This document shows, in pieces, positions 26,091 through 35,794 of a stretch of 64,000 nucleotides of DNA. The stretch is from Gottfriedia sp002574545 (lineage in GTDB: Bacteria > Bacillota > Bacilli > Bacillales > Bacillaceae_G), in assembly GCA_052180195.1 (NCBI GenBank), contig CP197469.1. One strand, 5' to 3'. Positions within the stretch are counted from its first letter, which is position 1. Each line of letters begins with the position of its first letter. Under the pieces are notes generated by a model. It was given only the letters and a program-made list of their open reading frames with translations, was not told where the DNA came from and ran no database searches. Position numbers and translations under genes: made by a program.

Positions 26091-26249
26091 ATGAGGAAAC
26101 CTTTACGTAAAACGTTTAATCAACTAGTTAATGAGAATAGACAATCTTTATTACGAAACAAAGAGGAAATCGAAAAAATCGAAAGAAAAATTGAAATGCG
26201 CCACGAATTATTATCAAAAAAAAGCAAACTAAACAAAGCTATTTCTTAA
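26091..26249 (+). CDS. fbpB: FbpB-family small basic protein
   Basis: 52 residues, strongly basic: MRKPLRKTFNQLVNENRQSL then RKIEMRHELLSKKSKLNKAIS. This is the Fur-regulated basic protein B family, small proteins that assist an iron-sparing response (in B. subtilis with the FsrA RNA). The frame is open from 26013, but the ATG at 26091 after TAGGAGTGG is the family start. Confidence 0.8.
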   Translation: MRKPLRKTFNQLVNENRQSLLRNKEEIEKIERKIEMRHELLSKKSKLNKAIS

Positions 26250-26254
26250 ATTTT

Positions 26255-26280
26255 AAGTAATCCTGTAGCGGGATTACTTT
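26255..26280 (+). terminator. fbpB terminator
   Basis: A stem AAGTAATCC / GGATTACTT followed by a T-run, directly after the gene. Confidence 0.85.
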
Positions 26281-26468
26281 TTTGTTGTTCAAAAAAGATT
26301 TACCTATTTGTTAATGTTCAATGGATCCCATAAACCAAATTCCTTCTTATATATGCATCCATATTCTCCACAAAAATTCATTAAAACGTAAAGGATTCTC
26401 TCTCGTATATATATGTAGCAAAAATTCCTGAGTCAACTAAAATAGGCGAACTCTTACAAAATATAGAC

Positions 26469-26482
26469 GTACTATATAGTAC
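26469..26482. promoter_or_regulatory. Perfect 14-bp palindrome GTACTATATAGTAC
   Basis: A perfect palindrome 28 bp before the start of the His-rich gene, in the promoter or leader zone. It could be a regulator site; no factor is recognised. Confidence 0.35.
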
Positions 26483-26509
26483 ATTGGTCTAGAAATTGGA
26501 GGTAAAAAT

Positions 26510-26749
26510 ATGCATCATCCATTTTGGAATTCACATCCGCATCATCCCCAACATCCTATTAGAAACGGTGCAGGGGGGCATATACAAAACGATCATCAAT
26601 CAATCATGCAGATGTTCATCAATCTTGAAAATCAAATTACAAACCTTGTAAAAGCAATCGAAGCAAATAATGAATTACTTAGACAACTTGAACAAAAACA
26701 AAATCAAGTTGTAACAAGTGGCGGTGGATCAGTCATTGTTAGGATGTAA
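26510..26749 (+). CDS. Small His-rich hypothetical protein
   Basis: 79 residues: a His/Pro-rich start (MHHPFWNSHPHHPQHPIRNG), a coiled-coil helix (MQMFINLENQITNLVKAIEANNELLRQLEQKQ) and a Gly-rich end with SVIVRM. ATTGGAGGTAAAAAT precedes the ATG. The His-rich head and coiled coil are reminiscent of small spore-coat proteins, but I do not recognise a family. The 174-bp gap to etfA contains only the etfA terminator and a GGAGG-like stretch without a following gene. Confidence 0.65.
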   Translation: MHHPFWNSHPHHPQHPIRNGAGGHIQNDHQSIMQMFINLENQITNLVKAIEANNELLRQLEQKQNQVVTSGGGSVIVRM

Positions 26750-26877
26750 TGACAATGGCTTGTAAACGAATAGAAGAACCATAAAGGAGGTGGTTAAATA
26801 TTTTTAGCCCCTCTTTTTTATTTACATTATTTTTTTTAAGGTCATTTAGGTGGTGTGCACTTGAAAATACACAAAAA

Positions 26878-26905
26878 ACCCACAAGATACTACGCTCTTG
26901 TGGGA
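26878..26905 (-). terminator. etfA terminator
   Basis: A stem CCCACAAG / CTTGTGGG with an A-run on its left side (T-run on the minus strand), 18 bp after the etfA stop. Confidence 0.85.
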
Positions 26906-26923
26906 TTATTTATAGTTTCTATA

Positions 26924-27901
26924 TTAAGAGTTAACTAATACAGCTTTAAATTCTTCTGTTAATAAAGGTAATACTTCGAATAAGTCACCAACGATTCCAT
27001 AGTCAGCTACTTTGAAAATATTAGCTTCTGGATCTTTGTTAATTGCAACGATTACTTTAGAGTTTGACATACCAGCTAAATGTTGAATCGCTCCGGAAAT
27101 ACCACATGCAATATATAAGTCAGGTGTTACAACTTTACCAGTTTGACCAATTTGTAATGAGTAATCACAGTAATTAGCATCACATGCACCACGAGATGCA
27201 CCTACAGCAGCACCTAATACTGAAGCTAATTCTTTTAGTGGATTAAAGCCTTCTTCACTCTTAACTCCACGGCCACCAGCAACGACTACTTTCGCTTCTG
27301 AAAGGTCTACACCTTCACTTGCTTTACGCACAACATCTTTGACGATTGAACGTAAGTCTTTAATTTCAACTGAAACAGTTGCTACATCACCAGTGCGAGT
27401 AGCGTCTTTTTCTAATGATGCAATGTTATTTGGACGGATTGTCGCAAAAATAAATGGATCTACCATTACTTTTTTCTCGAATGCTTTACCTGAGTAAATC
27501 GGACGAGTGAAAACAATATTTCCACCAGCTACTTCGATTGCTGTAACATCTGAAATAAGACCACTTTGCATACGAGCAGCAAGTTTCGGAGATAAATCCT
27601 TTCCTAAAGCTGTATGACCGAATACTAGACCTTCTGGTTTTTCTTGGTCAATAACTGCTAAAAGTGCTTGAGAATATCCATCTGAAGTATATGAAGCTAA
27701 TTTTTCATCTTCAACTACGATTGCACGGTCTGCACCGTATTGAATCATTTCAGTAGCTAATGCACTTACTGATTTACCTACTAATACAGCAACTACTTCT
27801 CCGCCCTCAGCAACTGTTTTAGCCGCACTTACTGCTTCAAATGAAACATTACGTAGTGATCCTTCACGAACTTCGCCTAATACTAATACTTTACGTGACA
27901 T
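26924..27901 (-). CDS. etfA: Electron transfer flavoprotein, alpha subunit
   Basis: 325 residues. N-terminal ETF domain (SRKVLVLGEVREGSLR), C-terminal FAD-binding domain with VVAGGRGVKSEEGF, VGASRGACDANYC, QIGQTGKVVTPDLYIACGISGAIQHLAGM and AINKDPEANIFKVADYGIVGD. The longer frame begins at a TTG within the GGAGGG site, so the ATG at 27901 is used. Accepts electrons from acyl-CoA dehydrogenases for the quinone pool. Last gene of the fad/etf block. Confidence 0.96.
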   Translation of the reverse strand: MSRKVLVLGEVREGSLRNVSFEAVSAAKTVAEGGEVVAVLVGKSVSALATEMIQYGADRAIVVEDEKLASYTSDGYSQALLAVIDQEKPEGLVFGHTALGKDLSPKLAARMQSGLISDVTAIEVAGGNIVFTRPIYSGKAFEKKVMVDPFIFATIRPNNIASLEKDATRTGDVATVSVEIKDLRSIVKDVVRKASEGVDLSEAKVVVAGGRGVKSEEGFNPLKELASVLGAAVGASRGACDANYCDYSLQIGQTGKVVTPDLYIACGISGAIQHLAGMSNSKVIVAINKDPEANIFKVADYGIVGDLFEVLPLLTEEFKAVLVNS

Positions 27902-27968
27902 GTTATTTCCCTCCAAAATTTTCTATTACGATATTAATCTATTATTTAAGTTCTACTATTCAATAAAA

Positions 27969-28742
27969 TTAGATTACTTTTGCTTCAGAACGTAGTAACG
28001 AAACTAATTCTTTTACTTGGTCTTTTAATTCACCTGATAATACTTTGCCCGCTTCTTTCTTCGCAGGTAGGTAAATTTCAATTGTTTTCGTTTTCGCTTG
28101 AACTTCATCTTCGTCTAAATCTAAATCATCTAATTCTAATTCATCTAAAGGCTTTTTCTTAGCTTTCATAATACCAGGTAAAGATGGATATCTAGGTTCA
28201 TTTAATCCTTGTTGAGCAGTGATTAGTAATGGTAAAGATGTTTCGATGATTTCTGTATCACCCTCTACATCACGTTCGATTGTAGCTGTCGTACCATTAA
28301 TGTCAATTTTAGTAATTGTTGTCACGTAAGGAATATTTAATAATTCAGCAACGCGAGGGCCTACTTGACCAGTACCTCCATCAATTGCCACATTACCTGC
28401 TAAAATAATTGAAGGATCTTTATCTTCTAAGTATTTAGCAATAAGTTTTGAAGTAGTGTATTGGTCAGCATTTGTAACATCATCTTCAACATTAATTAAT
28501 ACAGCTTTATCAGCACCCATAGCTAGTGCTGTACGAAGTTCTTTTTCACTATCTTCATTACCAATTGTTATAACAGTTACTTCGCCACCATGAGCGTCAC
28601 GAATTTGAATCGCTTCTTCAACTGCATACTCATCGTATGGATTTATAATAAATTCAGCGCCATCCTCTTGGATTGCACCATTTGAAATTGTAATTTTCTC
28701 TTCAGTGTCAAATGTTCTTTTTAATAGTACATAAATGTTCAT
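27969..28742 (-). CDS. etfB: Electron transfer flavoprotein, beta subunit
   Basis: 257 residues. ADKAVLINVEDDVTNADQYTTSKLIAKYL and GNVAIDGGTGQVGPRVAELLNIPYVT match the AMP-binding ETF beta subunit; RYPSLPGIMKAKKKPLDELEL is the conserved recognition loop. It pairs with EtfA 67 bases downstream in the same direction, in the Bacillus order fadB-etfB-etfA. Confidence 0.96.
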   Translation of the reverse strand: MNIYVLLKRTFDTEEKITISNGAIQEDGAEFIINPYDEYAVEEAIQIRDAHGGEVTVITIGNEDSEKELRTALAMGADKAVLINVEDDVTNADQYTTSKLIAKYLEDKDPSIILAGNVAIDGGTGQVGPRVAELLNIPYVTTITKIDINGTTATIERDVEGDTEIIETSLPLLITAQQGLNEPRYPSLPGIMKAKKKPLDELELDDLDLDEDEVQAKTKTIEIYLPAKKEAGKVLSGELKDQVKELVSLLRSEAKVI

Positions 28743-28798
28743 TGTTATACCCTCCCAGGAAATGTAACTACATCTATTTTTTTAAAATATTAAACTAC

Positions 28799-29569
28799 TT
28801 ATTTATTAAACACTGGTTTTCTTTTTTCTAAAAATGCTGAAATACCCTCTTTTGCATTTTCAGTTGTAAAAATCTCGCCAAATAATTTTGACTCTTCTTC
28901 TACCGCTTCATGATATGAAGGCGTTCTAGTAGAAGATAGTAGTTGTAGAATATATTGAATTGATTGCATACTTTTATTCGCAATTTTAGCTGCTAATGCA
29001 TTTGCTTCGTCTAATAATGTTTCTTCTGGCACTACAATTGTAGCTAATCCAATTTTCCCAGCTTCAACACCAGAAATTGGTTCAGAAGTGGCAAGCATAA
29101 CTAAAGCTTTATCTTTACCTACATAACGTGGTAATCGTTGTGTGCCAGCAAAACCAGGAATAATTCCTAAGTTTAATTCAGGTAAACCAAGTTTTGCGTT
29201 ATCTGCAACTACTCGAATATGACAGCTCATTGCAAATTCTAATCCGCCACCTAGTGCAGCTCCGTGAATTGCTGCGATGATTGGCTTAGAATAATTTTCA
29301 ACGCGATCAAATACTAATTGACCTCTTCTTGCAACAGCTGCTGCATCTTCAGCATTTTTGAAAGAAGTAAATTCTTTAATATCTGCACCTGCAGAGAAAA
29401 ATCTGCCTTCACCATGAACAACTAAAACGCTTACATCATTGTTAGTTTCCAATTCATCTAAACGCTTAACTAAATCAGCAAAAACAACCGAAGACATTGC
29501 ATTTGCTGGTGGATTTTGAATTGTTAATAATGCAATACCATCGGATATTTTACATTGAATTAAACTCAC
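28799..29569 (-). CDS. fadB: Enoyl-CoA hydratase
   Basis: 256 residues of the crotonase fold. The oxyanion loops are visible as FFSAGADIKEF and AAIHGAALGGGLEFAMSCHIRVVADNAKLGLPELNLGIIPGFAGTQRL, with the catalytic glutamates of true hydratases (LPELNLGIIPG). It hydrates trans-2-enoyl-CoA in beta-oxidation. Start is GTG with GGGAGG 8 bases upstream. It sits between fadR and etfB and belongs to the FadR regulon in B. subtilis. Confidence 0.93.
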   Translation of the reverse strand: MSLIQCKISDGIALLTIQNPPANAMSSVVFADLVKRLDELETNNDVSVLVVHGEGRFFSAGADIKEFTSFKNAEDAAAVARRGQLVFDRVENYSKPIIAAIHGAALGGGLEFAMSCHIRVVADNAKLGLPELNLGIIPGFAGTQRLPRYVGKDKALVMLATSEPISGVEAGKIGLATIVVPEETLLDEANALAAKIANKSMQSIQYILQLLSSTRTPSYHEAVEEESKLFGEIFTTENAKEGISAFLEKRKPVFNK

Positions 29570-29606
29570 ATCTATTCCTCCCTATTTTTCAAAATGTACT
29601 AGAACG

Positions 29607-30194
29607 TTAATTTTGGTACCCGCATCCTCTTATTAATAGTTGGTGAACTTTATCGGCTTTTGACTCTAAGTCCTGTTTTTGACCTGTCATTACCCAATGT
29701 GTCATCACTTCATCAATCGTGCCGAAGATCATTTGTCTAGCTGTTCGAATATCCAATTGTTTGTCGAACAAACCACTATTGATCCCTTCATTTAAAATGG
29801 AATCAATGATATGTAAATACTCTTTCAGTACCTCATTTATTCTTAATCTAAGGTCAATATTTGTTTGTCTTACTTCTAATTGCATAACGATTGCTAAATG
29901 CGAATCTTTAGACATTTCATAAAAGTGAGTTTTTACCAACATTAATAATTTCGATATCGCGTCCGGTTTACCTTCTATTTTTTCACGAATTTTTTCAGTA
30001 AAATTTCCCATCTTCTCTTCAAACAGTGAAATTAAGATGGATTCTTTATTTTTAAAATACAAATAAATTGTTCCGTCAGCTACACCAGCCTGTTTTGCAA
30101 TTTTAGAAACCTGCGCCTGATGATAACCATTTTCAGCAATGACAACAACTGCAGCATCAATTATTTGTTTATATTTTGGTTTATCTCTTTTCAT
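29607..30194 (-). CDS. fadR: FadR, TetR-family repressor of fatty-acid degradation
   Basis: 195 residues. Helix-turn-helix at 10-50: QIIDAAVVVIAENGYHQAQVSKIAKQAGVADGTIYLYFKNKESIL. The rest is an acyl-CoA-binding helical domain. Its position among lcfA, fadB and etfBA and the perfect FadR box in front of its own start identify it as the Bacillus FadR (YsiA). Long-chain acyl-CoA should release it from DNA. Confidence 0.93.
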   Translation of the reverse strand: MKRDKPKYKQIIDAAVVVIAENGYHQAQVSKIAKQAGVADGTIYLYFKNKESILISLFEEKMGNFTEKIREKIEGKPDAISKLLMLVKTHFYEMSKDSHLAIVMQLEVRQTNIDLRLRINEVLKEYLHIIDSILNEGINSGLFDKQLDIRTARQMIFGTIDEVMTHWVMTGQKQDLESKADKVHQLLIRGCGYQN

Positions 30195-30216
30195 TTTTAT
30201 TTACTCCTTCTAACAG

Positions 30217-30234
30217 TGAATGAATAATCATTCA
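30217..30234. promoter_or_regulatory. FadR operator
   Basis: TGAATGAATAATCATTCA, an 18-bp palindrome identical to the Bacillus FadR consensus, 23 bp upstream of the fadR start. It allows autorepression and control of fadR-fadB-etfBA from an internal promoter. The remainder of 30195-30465 shows no gene. Confidence 0.88.
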
Positions 30235-30465
30235 TATTCTTATAATACAGATTTATCAGAAAATTGTCAATTGTCCTGTAATCTTTTTTTATGTAGATAA
30301 TTTCTTTGTAAAAGATTTTATAACCCGACTATTTTTAACCTTTGTACTTTCATACTATTTTATTAGGTTTCTTTTCTAATCGATCTTAAAATTTATTTTA
30401 ACATAGTTTTTATATCACTTCGAAGTAGAAAGAGGGATGCTTATGTCATCATCCCCCATCTATTA

Positions 30466-32172
30466 CTAGATCAAATTTTCATCAGAATCATTCGGTTTCA
30501 TACCTTTTAGTTTTTCTTCTTCAAGTAATGTTCTTCTTAAAATTTTACCAATCATTGTCTTTGGCAATTCACTTCTAAATTCATAAAATCTCGGAACTTT
30601 ATAAGCTGCTAAATATTTCCGACAAAAGTCATCTAGTTCAGCCTCAGTCACTGATTTTCCTTCTTTTAATACAATGTAAGCTTTAACTGTTTCTCCACGA
30701 TATGAATCAGGAATTCCAACTACCACTGCTTCTTTAATAGCCTCATGTTCATATAATACTTCCTCAATATCTCTAGGGTAAACGTTAAACCCTCCTGCAT
30801 TGATCATATCTTTCTTACGGTCAACGATATAAAAGAAACCTTCTTCATCCATATAACCTAAATCACCTGTATATAACCAGCCATCCTTTAATGTCGCTGC
30901 AGTTTCTTCTGGACGATTCCAATACCCCTTCATTACTTGTGGTCCAGAAACGATTACTTCACCAATTTCACGATAAGGTAATTCCTCGTCAGTTTCTAGT
31001 GATACAATTTTAGCATCTGTACTTGGCCAAGGGACTCCAATGCTACCCGTTACTCGCTTATCCCATAAGAAATTACTATGTGTAACTGGAGAAGCTTCTG
31101 ATAAACCATATCCCTCTACTAATTTTCCACCTGTCACCTTTTCAAATTGTTCTTGCACTTCGACAGGTAATGCTGCAGAACCACTTAAGCAAGCATGAAT
31201 ACTTGAAATATCGTAATTCTTTAATTCCGGATGATTTAATAATGCAATATACATCGTTGGTGCACCTGGGAACAATGTAGGTCGATATTTATTTATCGCT
31301 TTAAGCATTTGGGTTGCATCAAATCTTGGAACAATAATCATTTCATACGCACACATGATTGATAAGTTCATACATGTTGTCATGCCATATACGTGAAAAA
31401 ATGGTAATACAGTCAAAATCTTTTCTTGACCCTTCTTACTTTTATATAACCATTTTTCCGCCATTAACGTATTCGATGCTAAATTTTTATGTGTAAGCAT
31501 TACACCTTTAGGAAATCCTGTAGTTCCTCCTGTATATTGAAGTATGGCTACATCTTCTACACTGCTACTTGAAAGATCTTGTTCGATTGGTGCAGATATT
31601 TGCATAATAAAACTAAATTGATGAATCGAATGATCATTAGGAATTTCAGGTGCCTTTGGCTGTTTTGAATAAGGATATAAAAGCTTTTTAAAAAACGGTA
31701 AATAGTCCTTAATGGAAGTAACAAAAATATGTTGAAGATTAGTAGATTTTTTTACTTCGTATACTCTATTAATTAATAAATCTAAACAAATAATAGCGGT
31801 TGCACCACTATCATTCATTTGATATTCAAGTTCACGCTCAGTATATAGCGGATTTGTTTGGACGATAATTGCTTCAGCAAAAAGTATCCCATAATAAGCG
31901 ATCACCGCTTGAGGACAATTAGGAAGCATAATTGCAACCCGATCACCTTTTTTAATTCCTAAATTCCTTAAAAAATTGGCAAACCTTAATGACTGAATAT
32001 AAATTTCATTAAAGGTCATCGATTTCCCAAGGAAATTAAGCGCTTTCTTTGCTGGATATTTTGAAGCTGTTTGCTTTAAATATGTTGGTAATAAATCAAA
32101 CTGTGCGTCTATTGTAGCTGGTATTTGCTTTGGATACTGACTCACCCAAGGCCTTAATCTTGGTTCCTCCAT
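30466..32172 (-). CDS. lcfA: Long-chain-fatty-acid-CoA ligase
   Basis: 568 residues from the ATG at 32172; two GTG codons just upstream lie on the ribosome site. The adenylate-forming motifs are intact: LQYTGGTTGFPKGVMLTH (P-loop), EGYGLSEASPVTH, GWLYTGDLGYMDEEGFFYIVDRKKDMI and the catalytic lysine in LPKTMIGKILRR. It activates long-chain fatty acids for beta-oxidation. No FadR box is evident at its own promoter, unlike the downstream fadR box. A weak hairpin (30432-30456) may end it. Confidence 0.94.
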   Translation of the reverse strand: MEEPRLRPWVSQYPKQIPATIDAQFDLLPTYLKQTASKYPAKKALNFLGKSMTFNEIYIQSLRFANFLRNLGIKKGDRVAIMLPNCPQAVIAYYGILFAEAIIVQTNPLYTERELEYQMNDSGATAIICLDLLINRVYEVKKSTNLQHIFVTSIKDYLPFFKKLLYPYSKQPKAPEIPNDHSIHQFSFIMQISAPIEQDLSSSSVEDVAILQYTGGTTGFPKGVMLTHKNLASNTLMAEKWLYKSKKGQEKILTVLPFFHVYGMTTCMNLSIMCAYEMIIVPRFDATQMLKAINKYRPTLFPGAPTMYIALLNHPELKNYDISSIHACLSGSAALPVEVQEQFEKVTGGKLVEGYGLSEASPVTHSNFLWDKRVTGSIGVPWPSTDAKIVSLETDEELPYREIGEVIVSGPQVMKGYWNRPEETAATLKDGWLYTGDLGYMDEEGFFYIVDRKKDMINAGGFNVYPRDIEEVLYEHEAIKEAVVVGIPDSYRGETVKAYIVLKEGKSVTEAELDDFCRKYLAAYKVPRFYEFRSELPKTMIGKILRRTLLEEEKLKGMKPNDSDENLI

Positions 32173-32297
32173 ACCATTCACCACCAGTATTTTAAAAGTA
32201 TGTTCGTACTAAAATTAGTATATGTTACAAATTTCAGCTATACAATCAAAATATTAAGAATATTTAATCATTAGTGTTTTTTTAATTTTATTGGTAT

Positions 32298-33107
32298 TTA
32301 TCGAACTAATTGGTCAATTACTTCATCGCTATCATAGTAAAAATTAGGTGATAAATCGGTACGGCTAGTCAGTAATCCAAAATTGTATTCTTCAAAGTTT
32401 TCTAACGTAAGAGATTTAACTTTCCCCTTATTTGATAATCTTTTTACAAGTTTAAAAATAAATGAATATTGTGTGTCTATATCGTTTGTTGCAAGATGGA
32501 ATATCCCTTTTAAATCATTTTCAATAATTGTTCTTACTTGCTTTGCAATTCCTGTGTCAATTGCATGATTTAAAAAAATATTGTCATATGCTTCAATTTC
32601 TTGATCTTTTTCTATTTTCTCCTTTAATTCATTTAATCTTGGTGATTGTTTTCCCCAAACCATCGGTAACCTTAAAACGATCCCGTTATCGCCAATCTCA
32701 TTCATAATTAATTCTTCACATTTTATTTTAAATTGTCCATAATCTGATTCAGCAGCAGGTAGATCATTTTCAGCATGATGCTTTGAAACTTCTCCATCAA
32801 AAACATTTGTTGTAGAACAAAATAAAAATTTCGTTGAAGTTGATTTTATTTTTTCTATTATTCTAGCATGTGCCACAAATTGAACATTAAAATCACCACG
32901 TAAACAAGAAACAATTACATCTGGGCATATACGATCAATCCAGGCCAAAATTTTCTCAATATCATTAATATCCCATTGTAATTGATGATCATTTTTCAAA
33001 TTCAATTTTGTTTGATTAAACGTCCCATAAACGTCATAATCAGGTGAAAATTCTTTTATTAAAGCCTTCCCAACTAGTCCGCTAGCTCCTAAAATTAATA
33101 ATTTCAT
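32298..33107 (-). CDS. NAD(P)-dependent sugar-nucleotide reductase/epimerase (RmlD-like SDR)
   Basis: 269 residues from MKLLILGASGLVGKALIKEF, an NAD-binding Rossmann start; an AAAGGAGAGAG site selects this ATG over a longer frame. Later SCLRGDFNVQFVAHARI, CSTTNVFDG and SDYGQFKIKCEELI (YxxxK) match extended SDRs of the dTDP-4-dehydrorhamnose reductase type. The true substrate is unknown; sugar-nucleotide reduction for a surface glycan is possible. Isolated gene, divergent from the aminotransferase. Confidence 0.75.
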   Translation of the reverse strand: MKLLILGASGLVGKALIKEFSPDYDVYGTFNQTKLNLKNDHQLQWDINDIEKILAWIDRICPDVIVSCLRGDFNVQFVAHARIIEKIKSTSTKFLFCSTTNVFDGEVSKHHAENDLPAAESDYGQFKIKCEELIMNEIGDNGIVLRLPMVWGKQSPRLNELKEKIEKDQEIEAYDNIFLNHAIDTGIAKQVRTIIENDLKGIFHLATNDIDTQYSFIFKLVKRLSNKGKVKSLTLENFEEYNFGLLTSRTDLSPNFYYDSDEVIDQLVR

Positions 33108-33261
33108 TGTCTCTCTCCTTTTTACAAAATATTTAATAAACTTGTGATATATTGAATGTATCATAATTAGCAATGTTTACAAAGTTCATAATTTTAAAGT
33201 CCAGACTAGATGAAACTTTTAATCGAGCAGACTAAAAAAGATAACAGAAGGTGGGGATTAT

Positions 33262-34146
33262 ATGAAAACAAAAGTTCTTTTAAACAATCGTATTGTCGAT
33301 TTAAAATCTGCAAATGTAAATATTTTAGATCGAGGTTATCAATTTGGAGATGGCGTTTATGAGGTTATTCGTTTTTTCAATAAGTCATATTTTGAACTTG
33401 ATGCACATTTAATTCGCTTAAAGGAAAGCTGTGAAAAAATATTAATACCATTTAAAATGCACTTAAAAAAACTTGAAAGTGATTTAGTTTATTTAATGAA
33501 TACTTGTGATTATGATAATGGATATGTTTATATCCAAATTAGTAGAGGTGTAATGAACCGCAATCATATTTACCAAGACGAAGCTAATTTAAAGCCACAA
33601 CTTATTGCTTATACAGTAAGAGAAGATCATCGACCATTACAGCAAATGGAAAAAGGAATCACTGCTTATTTAACGAATGATATTCGATGGCTCCGCTGTG
33701 ATATAAAAAGTTTAAACCTATTAGGTAGTGTTTTAGTAAAAAACGAGGCATATGCTAAAGGAGCGAAAGAAGCAATTTTGCATAGAGATGGGATCATAAC
33801 AGAAGGGTCAGCAACAAACGTATTTATCGTAAAAAACTCTACTTTATTCACCCACCCTGCCAATCACTTAATTCTAAATGGCATTACCCGAAAAGTAGTA
33901 CTTGAAATTGCAAAAAAAGAAAGAATCGAAGTAAAAGAGATTCCATTCTCAATTGACGAACTTTTAAATGCAGATGAAGCTTTTACAACAGCATCAGTTT
34001 CTGATATCTTACCTGTTACTTCCGTTATAATTGATGAAAAAACTTATTCAATTGGTTTAGGAAAGCGCGGAGAATTAACAAAGAGAATTCAAGATGCATA
34101 CACTTGTTTAATTGATAAAATTCCACAAGATCAGTCAACAAACTAG
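33262..34146 (+). CDS. dat: D-amino-acid aminotransferase
   Basis: 294 residues, fold type IV PLP enzyme. RGYQFGDGVYEVIRFF is the family start, catalytic Lys149 lies in RCDIKSLNLLGSVLVKNEA, and ITEGSATNVFIV binds the cofactor phosphate. Probably makes D-glutamate from D-alanine and 2-oxoglutarate for the cell wall, complementing RacE in this window. GAAGGTGGGG precedes the ATG. Confidence 0.9.
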   Translation: MKTKVLLNNRIVDLKSANVNILDRGYQFGDGVYEVIRFFNKSYFELDAHLIRLKESCEKILIPFKMHLKKLESDLVYLMNTCDYDNGYVYIQISRGVMNRNHIYQDEANLKPQLIAYTVREDHRPLQQMEKGITAYLTNDIRWLRCDIKSLNLLGSVLVKNEAYAKGAKEAILHRDGIITEGSATNVFIVKNSTLFTHPANHLILNGITRKVVLEIAKKERIEVKEIPFSIDELLNADEAFTTASVSDILPVTSVIIDEKTYSIGLGKRGELTKRIQDAYTCLIDKIPQDQSTN

Positions 34147-34171
34147 ACTGCATATAGGGGAGTGACTTCAT

Positions 34172-34465
34172 TTGGCAATTGTTATAGCAATCTTGATCGC
34201 CATAATTGGTGCAGCTCTTGCTCACATTTTTACGAAAGGACAATCTAAAAAAAGAAAATACATCATATGGGGTATCGCAAATATGGTAGCCATTGGGCCA
34301 TTTTTGTCATTTGCCATTGGAATAACGTACGCTATTATCGAAGGAAATGGCTGGGCAGCGATGTTGATGTGGGTATTGTACCCAATCATATTTGTTATTG
34401 GACTCATTCTGTTAATAATAGGGATTTTCATGAAAAATAGTGCCAATACAAATAGTTATCAATAA
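34172..34465 (+). CDS. Small membrane protein, three spans
   Basis: 97 residues with about three hydrophobic segments (AIVIAILIAIIGAALAHIF; IIWGIANMVAIGPFLSFAIGI; MWVLYPIIFVIGLILLIIGIF). TTG start with AGGGGAG upstream, 25 bp after dat, so probably in the same transcript. No family recognised. Confidence 0.6.
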   Translation: MAIVIAILIAIIGAALAHIFTKGQSKKRKYIIWGIANMVAIGPFLSFAIGITYAIIEGNGWAAMLMWVLYPIIFVIGLILLIIGIFMKNSANTNSYQ

Positions 34466-34517
34466 CTTTAGTTGCCTATTTAAGTGTTATTCCAATACCT
34501 TAACACAAACAAAAAAA

Positions 34518-34556
34518 TAGATCTCAAAAAGTCAGCAATTTGACTTTTGAGATCTA
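34518..34556. terminator. Bidirectional terminator
   Basis: A 16-17-bp stem TAGATCTCAAAAAGTCA / TGACTTTTGAGATCTA with A-run left and T-run right, between converging genes. Confidence 0.9.
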
Positions 34557-34561
34557 CTTTT

Positions 34562-35794
34562 TTATTGTCTTTTTAATAATCTAGCTACATCTTTCCATTT
34601 TACCTTTTCACTGTAATACATTACTCCATTAACATAAATACGGCTAGCAACACGAGTTAAAATCATTATTGAAACGATTAAAATTAATATACTAGCACTT
34701 ATTTCTACCAAATTCATTTCCCCACTTACAAATCTAGAAAATGCTACAAGTGGCGCAAAAAACGGAATATATGAGCTAATTTGGACAAATGTACCATCAG
34801 GATTTACTAATGCATTAATACTAATAAAGAATGCCGCTATAACTAAAATAGTAATTGGCATTAGAACCATTTGGAGCTCTTCTGTTCTTGAAACTACTGA
34901 TCCAATTGCAGCGTATAGTAATCCATAAAGTAAATAACCTAATAAGAAATAAACTACAAATGCAATGATTGTTGTAGTATCTAATGCCTCTAAATCGATT
35001 TTCATTCCAAAAAATGATATTGCATCAGAGTTCACCCAGCCTAATAAATTGGCAAATAGAAAACCTAATCCTAATACAACAAGTTGTGCACATGCTACAA
35101 AAAATACTGCAATAACCCTTCCATATAAAGTCACAACAGGACTTACTTTAGGTAGTAATACTTCCATTACTCTAGAAGACTTTTCGGCAACAATTCCAGT
35201 TGCGATTGAATTTCCATAAATTAATAGAAACATATATAGTAAAAAACCAAAAAAGTAAGCTATTCCAAATGTAGCCATCGGATCTTCTAGAACATTTTCA
35301 TTTACTTCTACTTTTTGTAATAACTTTGTTGCTGATTCAGGCGATAGCTTTAAATCTTGGGCAGTTTTATTTAAGTAATCTTGCTGTAAAGTCATATTCA
35401 TTACTGAGAGCACTTCACTATTTGAAAACTTTTTATATGTATATTGAATTGACGGGACATTGTTCTTTTCTGATAGAATAATCAGTCCATCTTTTGATCC
35501 ATCTTCAACCTGATTTTTAAATTCTTTTTCTTTTGATCCATCGCTCTGCTCAATTTTTGCGGATTTAATTGTTTTGTTTAAACTAGCAATATCTACCGAA
35601 TAATTTTTCGAATGATTGATTAAAACAATTTTATCTTTATCATCCTTATTACTCTTTTCTGTACCTGCAAAATATTTTTGTACTCCAAATACTCCAACGA
35701 CTAATAAAAATAAAATAACACTCATAATCAACGTTGCTTTTGCCAAAAGACCTTCACGTAAATGAAAGAAAAAGACAGTACTAAACTTCTTCAT
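34562..35794 (-). CDS. ABC-2 type exporter permease (NatB/YhaP-like)
   Basis: 410 residues: one N-terminal membrane segment (about 18-38), a large extracellular domain (about 40-180), then five or six membrane segments. FGIAYFFGFLLYMFLLIYGNSIATGIVAEKSSRVMEVLLP is the ABC-2 permease signature. Resembles NatB and YhaP, implicated in Na+ or drug export. The ATPase gene ends one base upstream, so they form a unit. Substrate unknown. Confidence 0.83.
   Translation of the reverse strand: MKKFSTVFFFHLREGLLAKATLIMSVILFLLVVGVFGVQKYFAGTEKSNKDDKDKIVLINHSKNYSVDIASLNKTIKSAKIEQSDGSKEKEFKNQVEDGSKDGLIILSEKNNVPSIQYTYKKFSNSEVLSVMNMTLQQDYLNKTAQDLKLSPESATKLLQKVEVNENVLEDPMATFGIAYFFGFLLYMFLLIYGNSIATGIVAEKSSRVMEVLLPKVSPVVTLYGRVIAVFFVACAQLVVLGLGFLFANLLGWVNSDAISFFGMKIDLEALDTTTIIAFVVYFLLGYLLYGLLYAAIGSVVSRTEELQMVLMPITILVIAAFFISINALVNPDGTFVQISSYIPFFAPLVAFSRFVSGEMNLVEISASILILIVSIMILTRVASRIYVNGVMYYSEKVKWKDVARLLKRQ

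Noticed and set aside
30240..30465. A second FadR box or lcfA leader
   Set aside because: Only AT-rich sequence; no further palindrome matches the FadR consensus here or upstream of lcfA.
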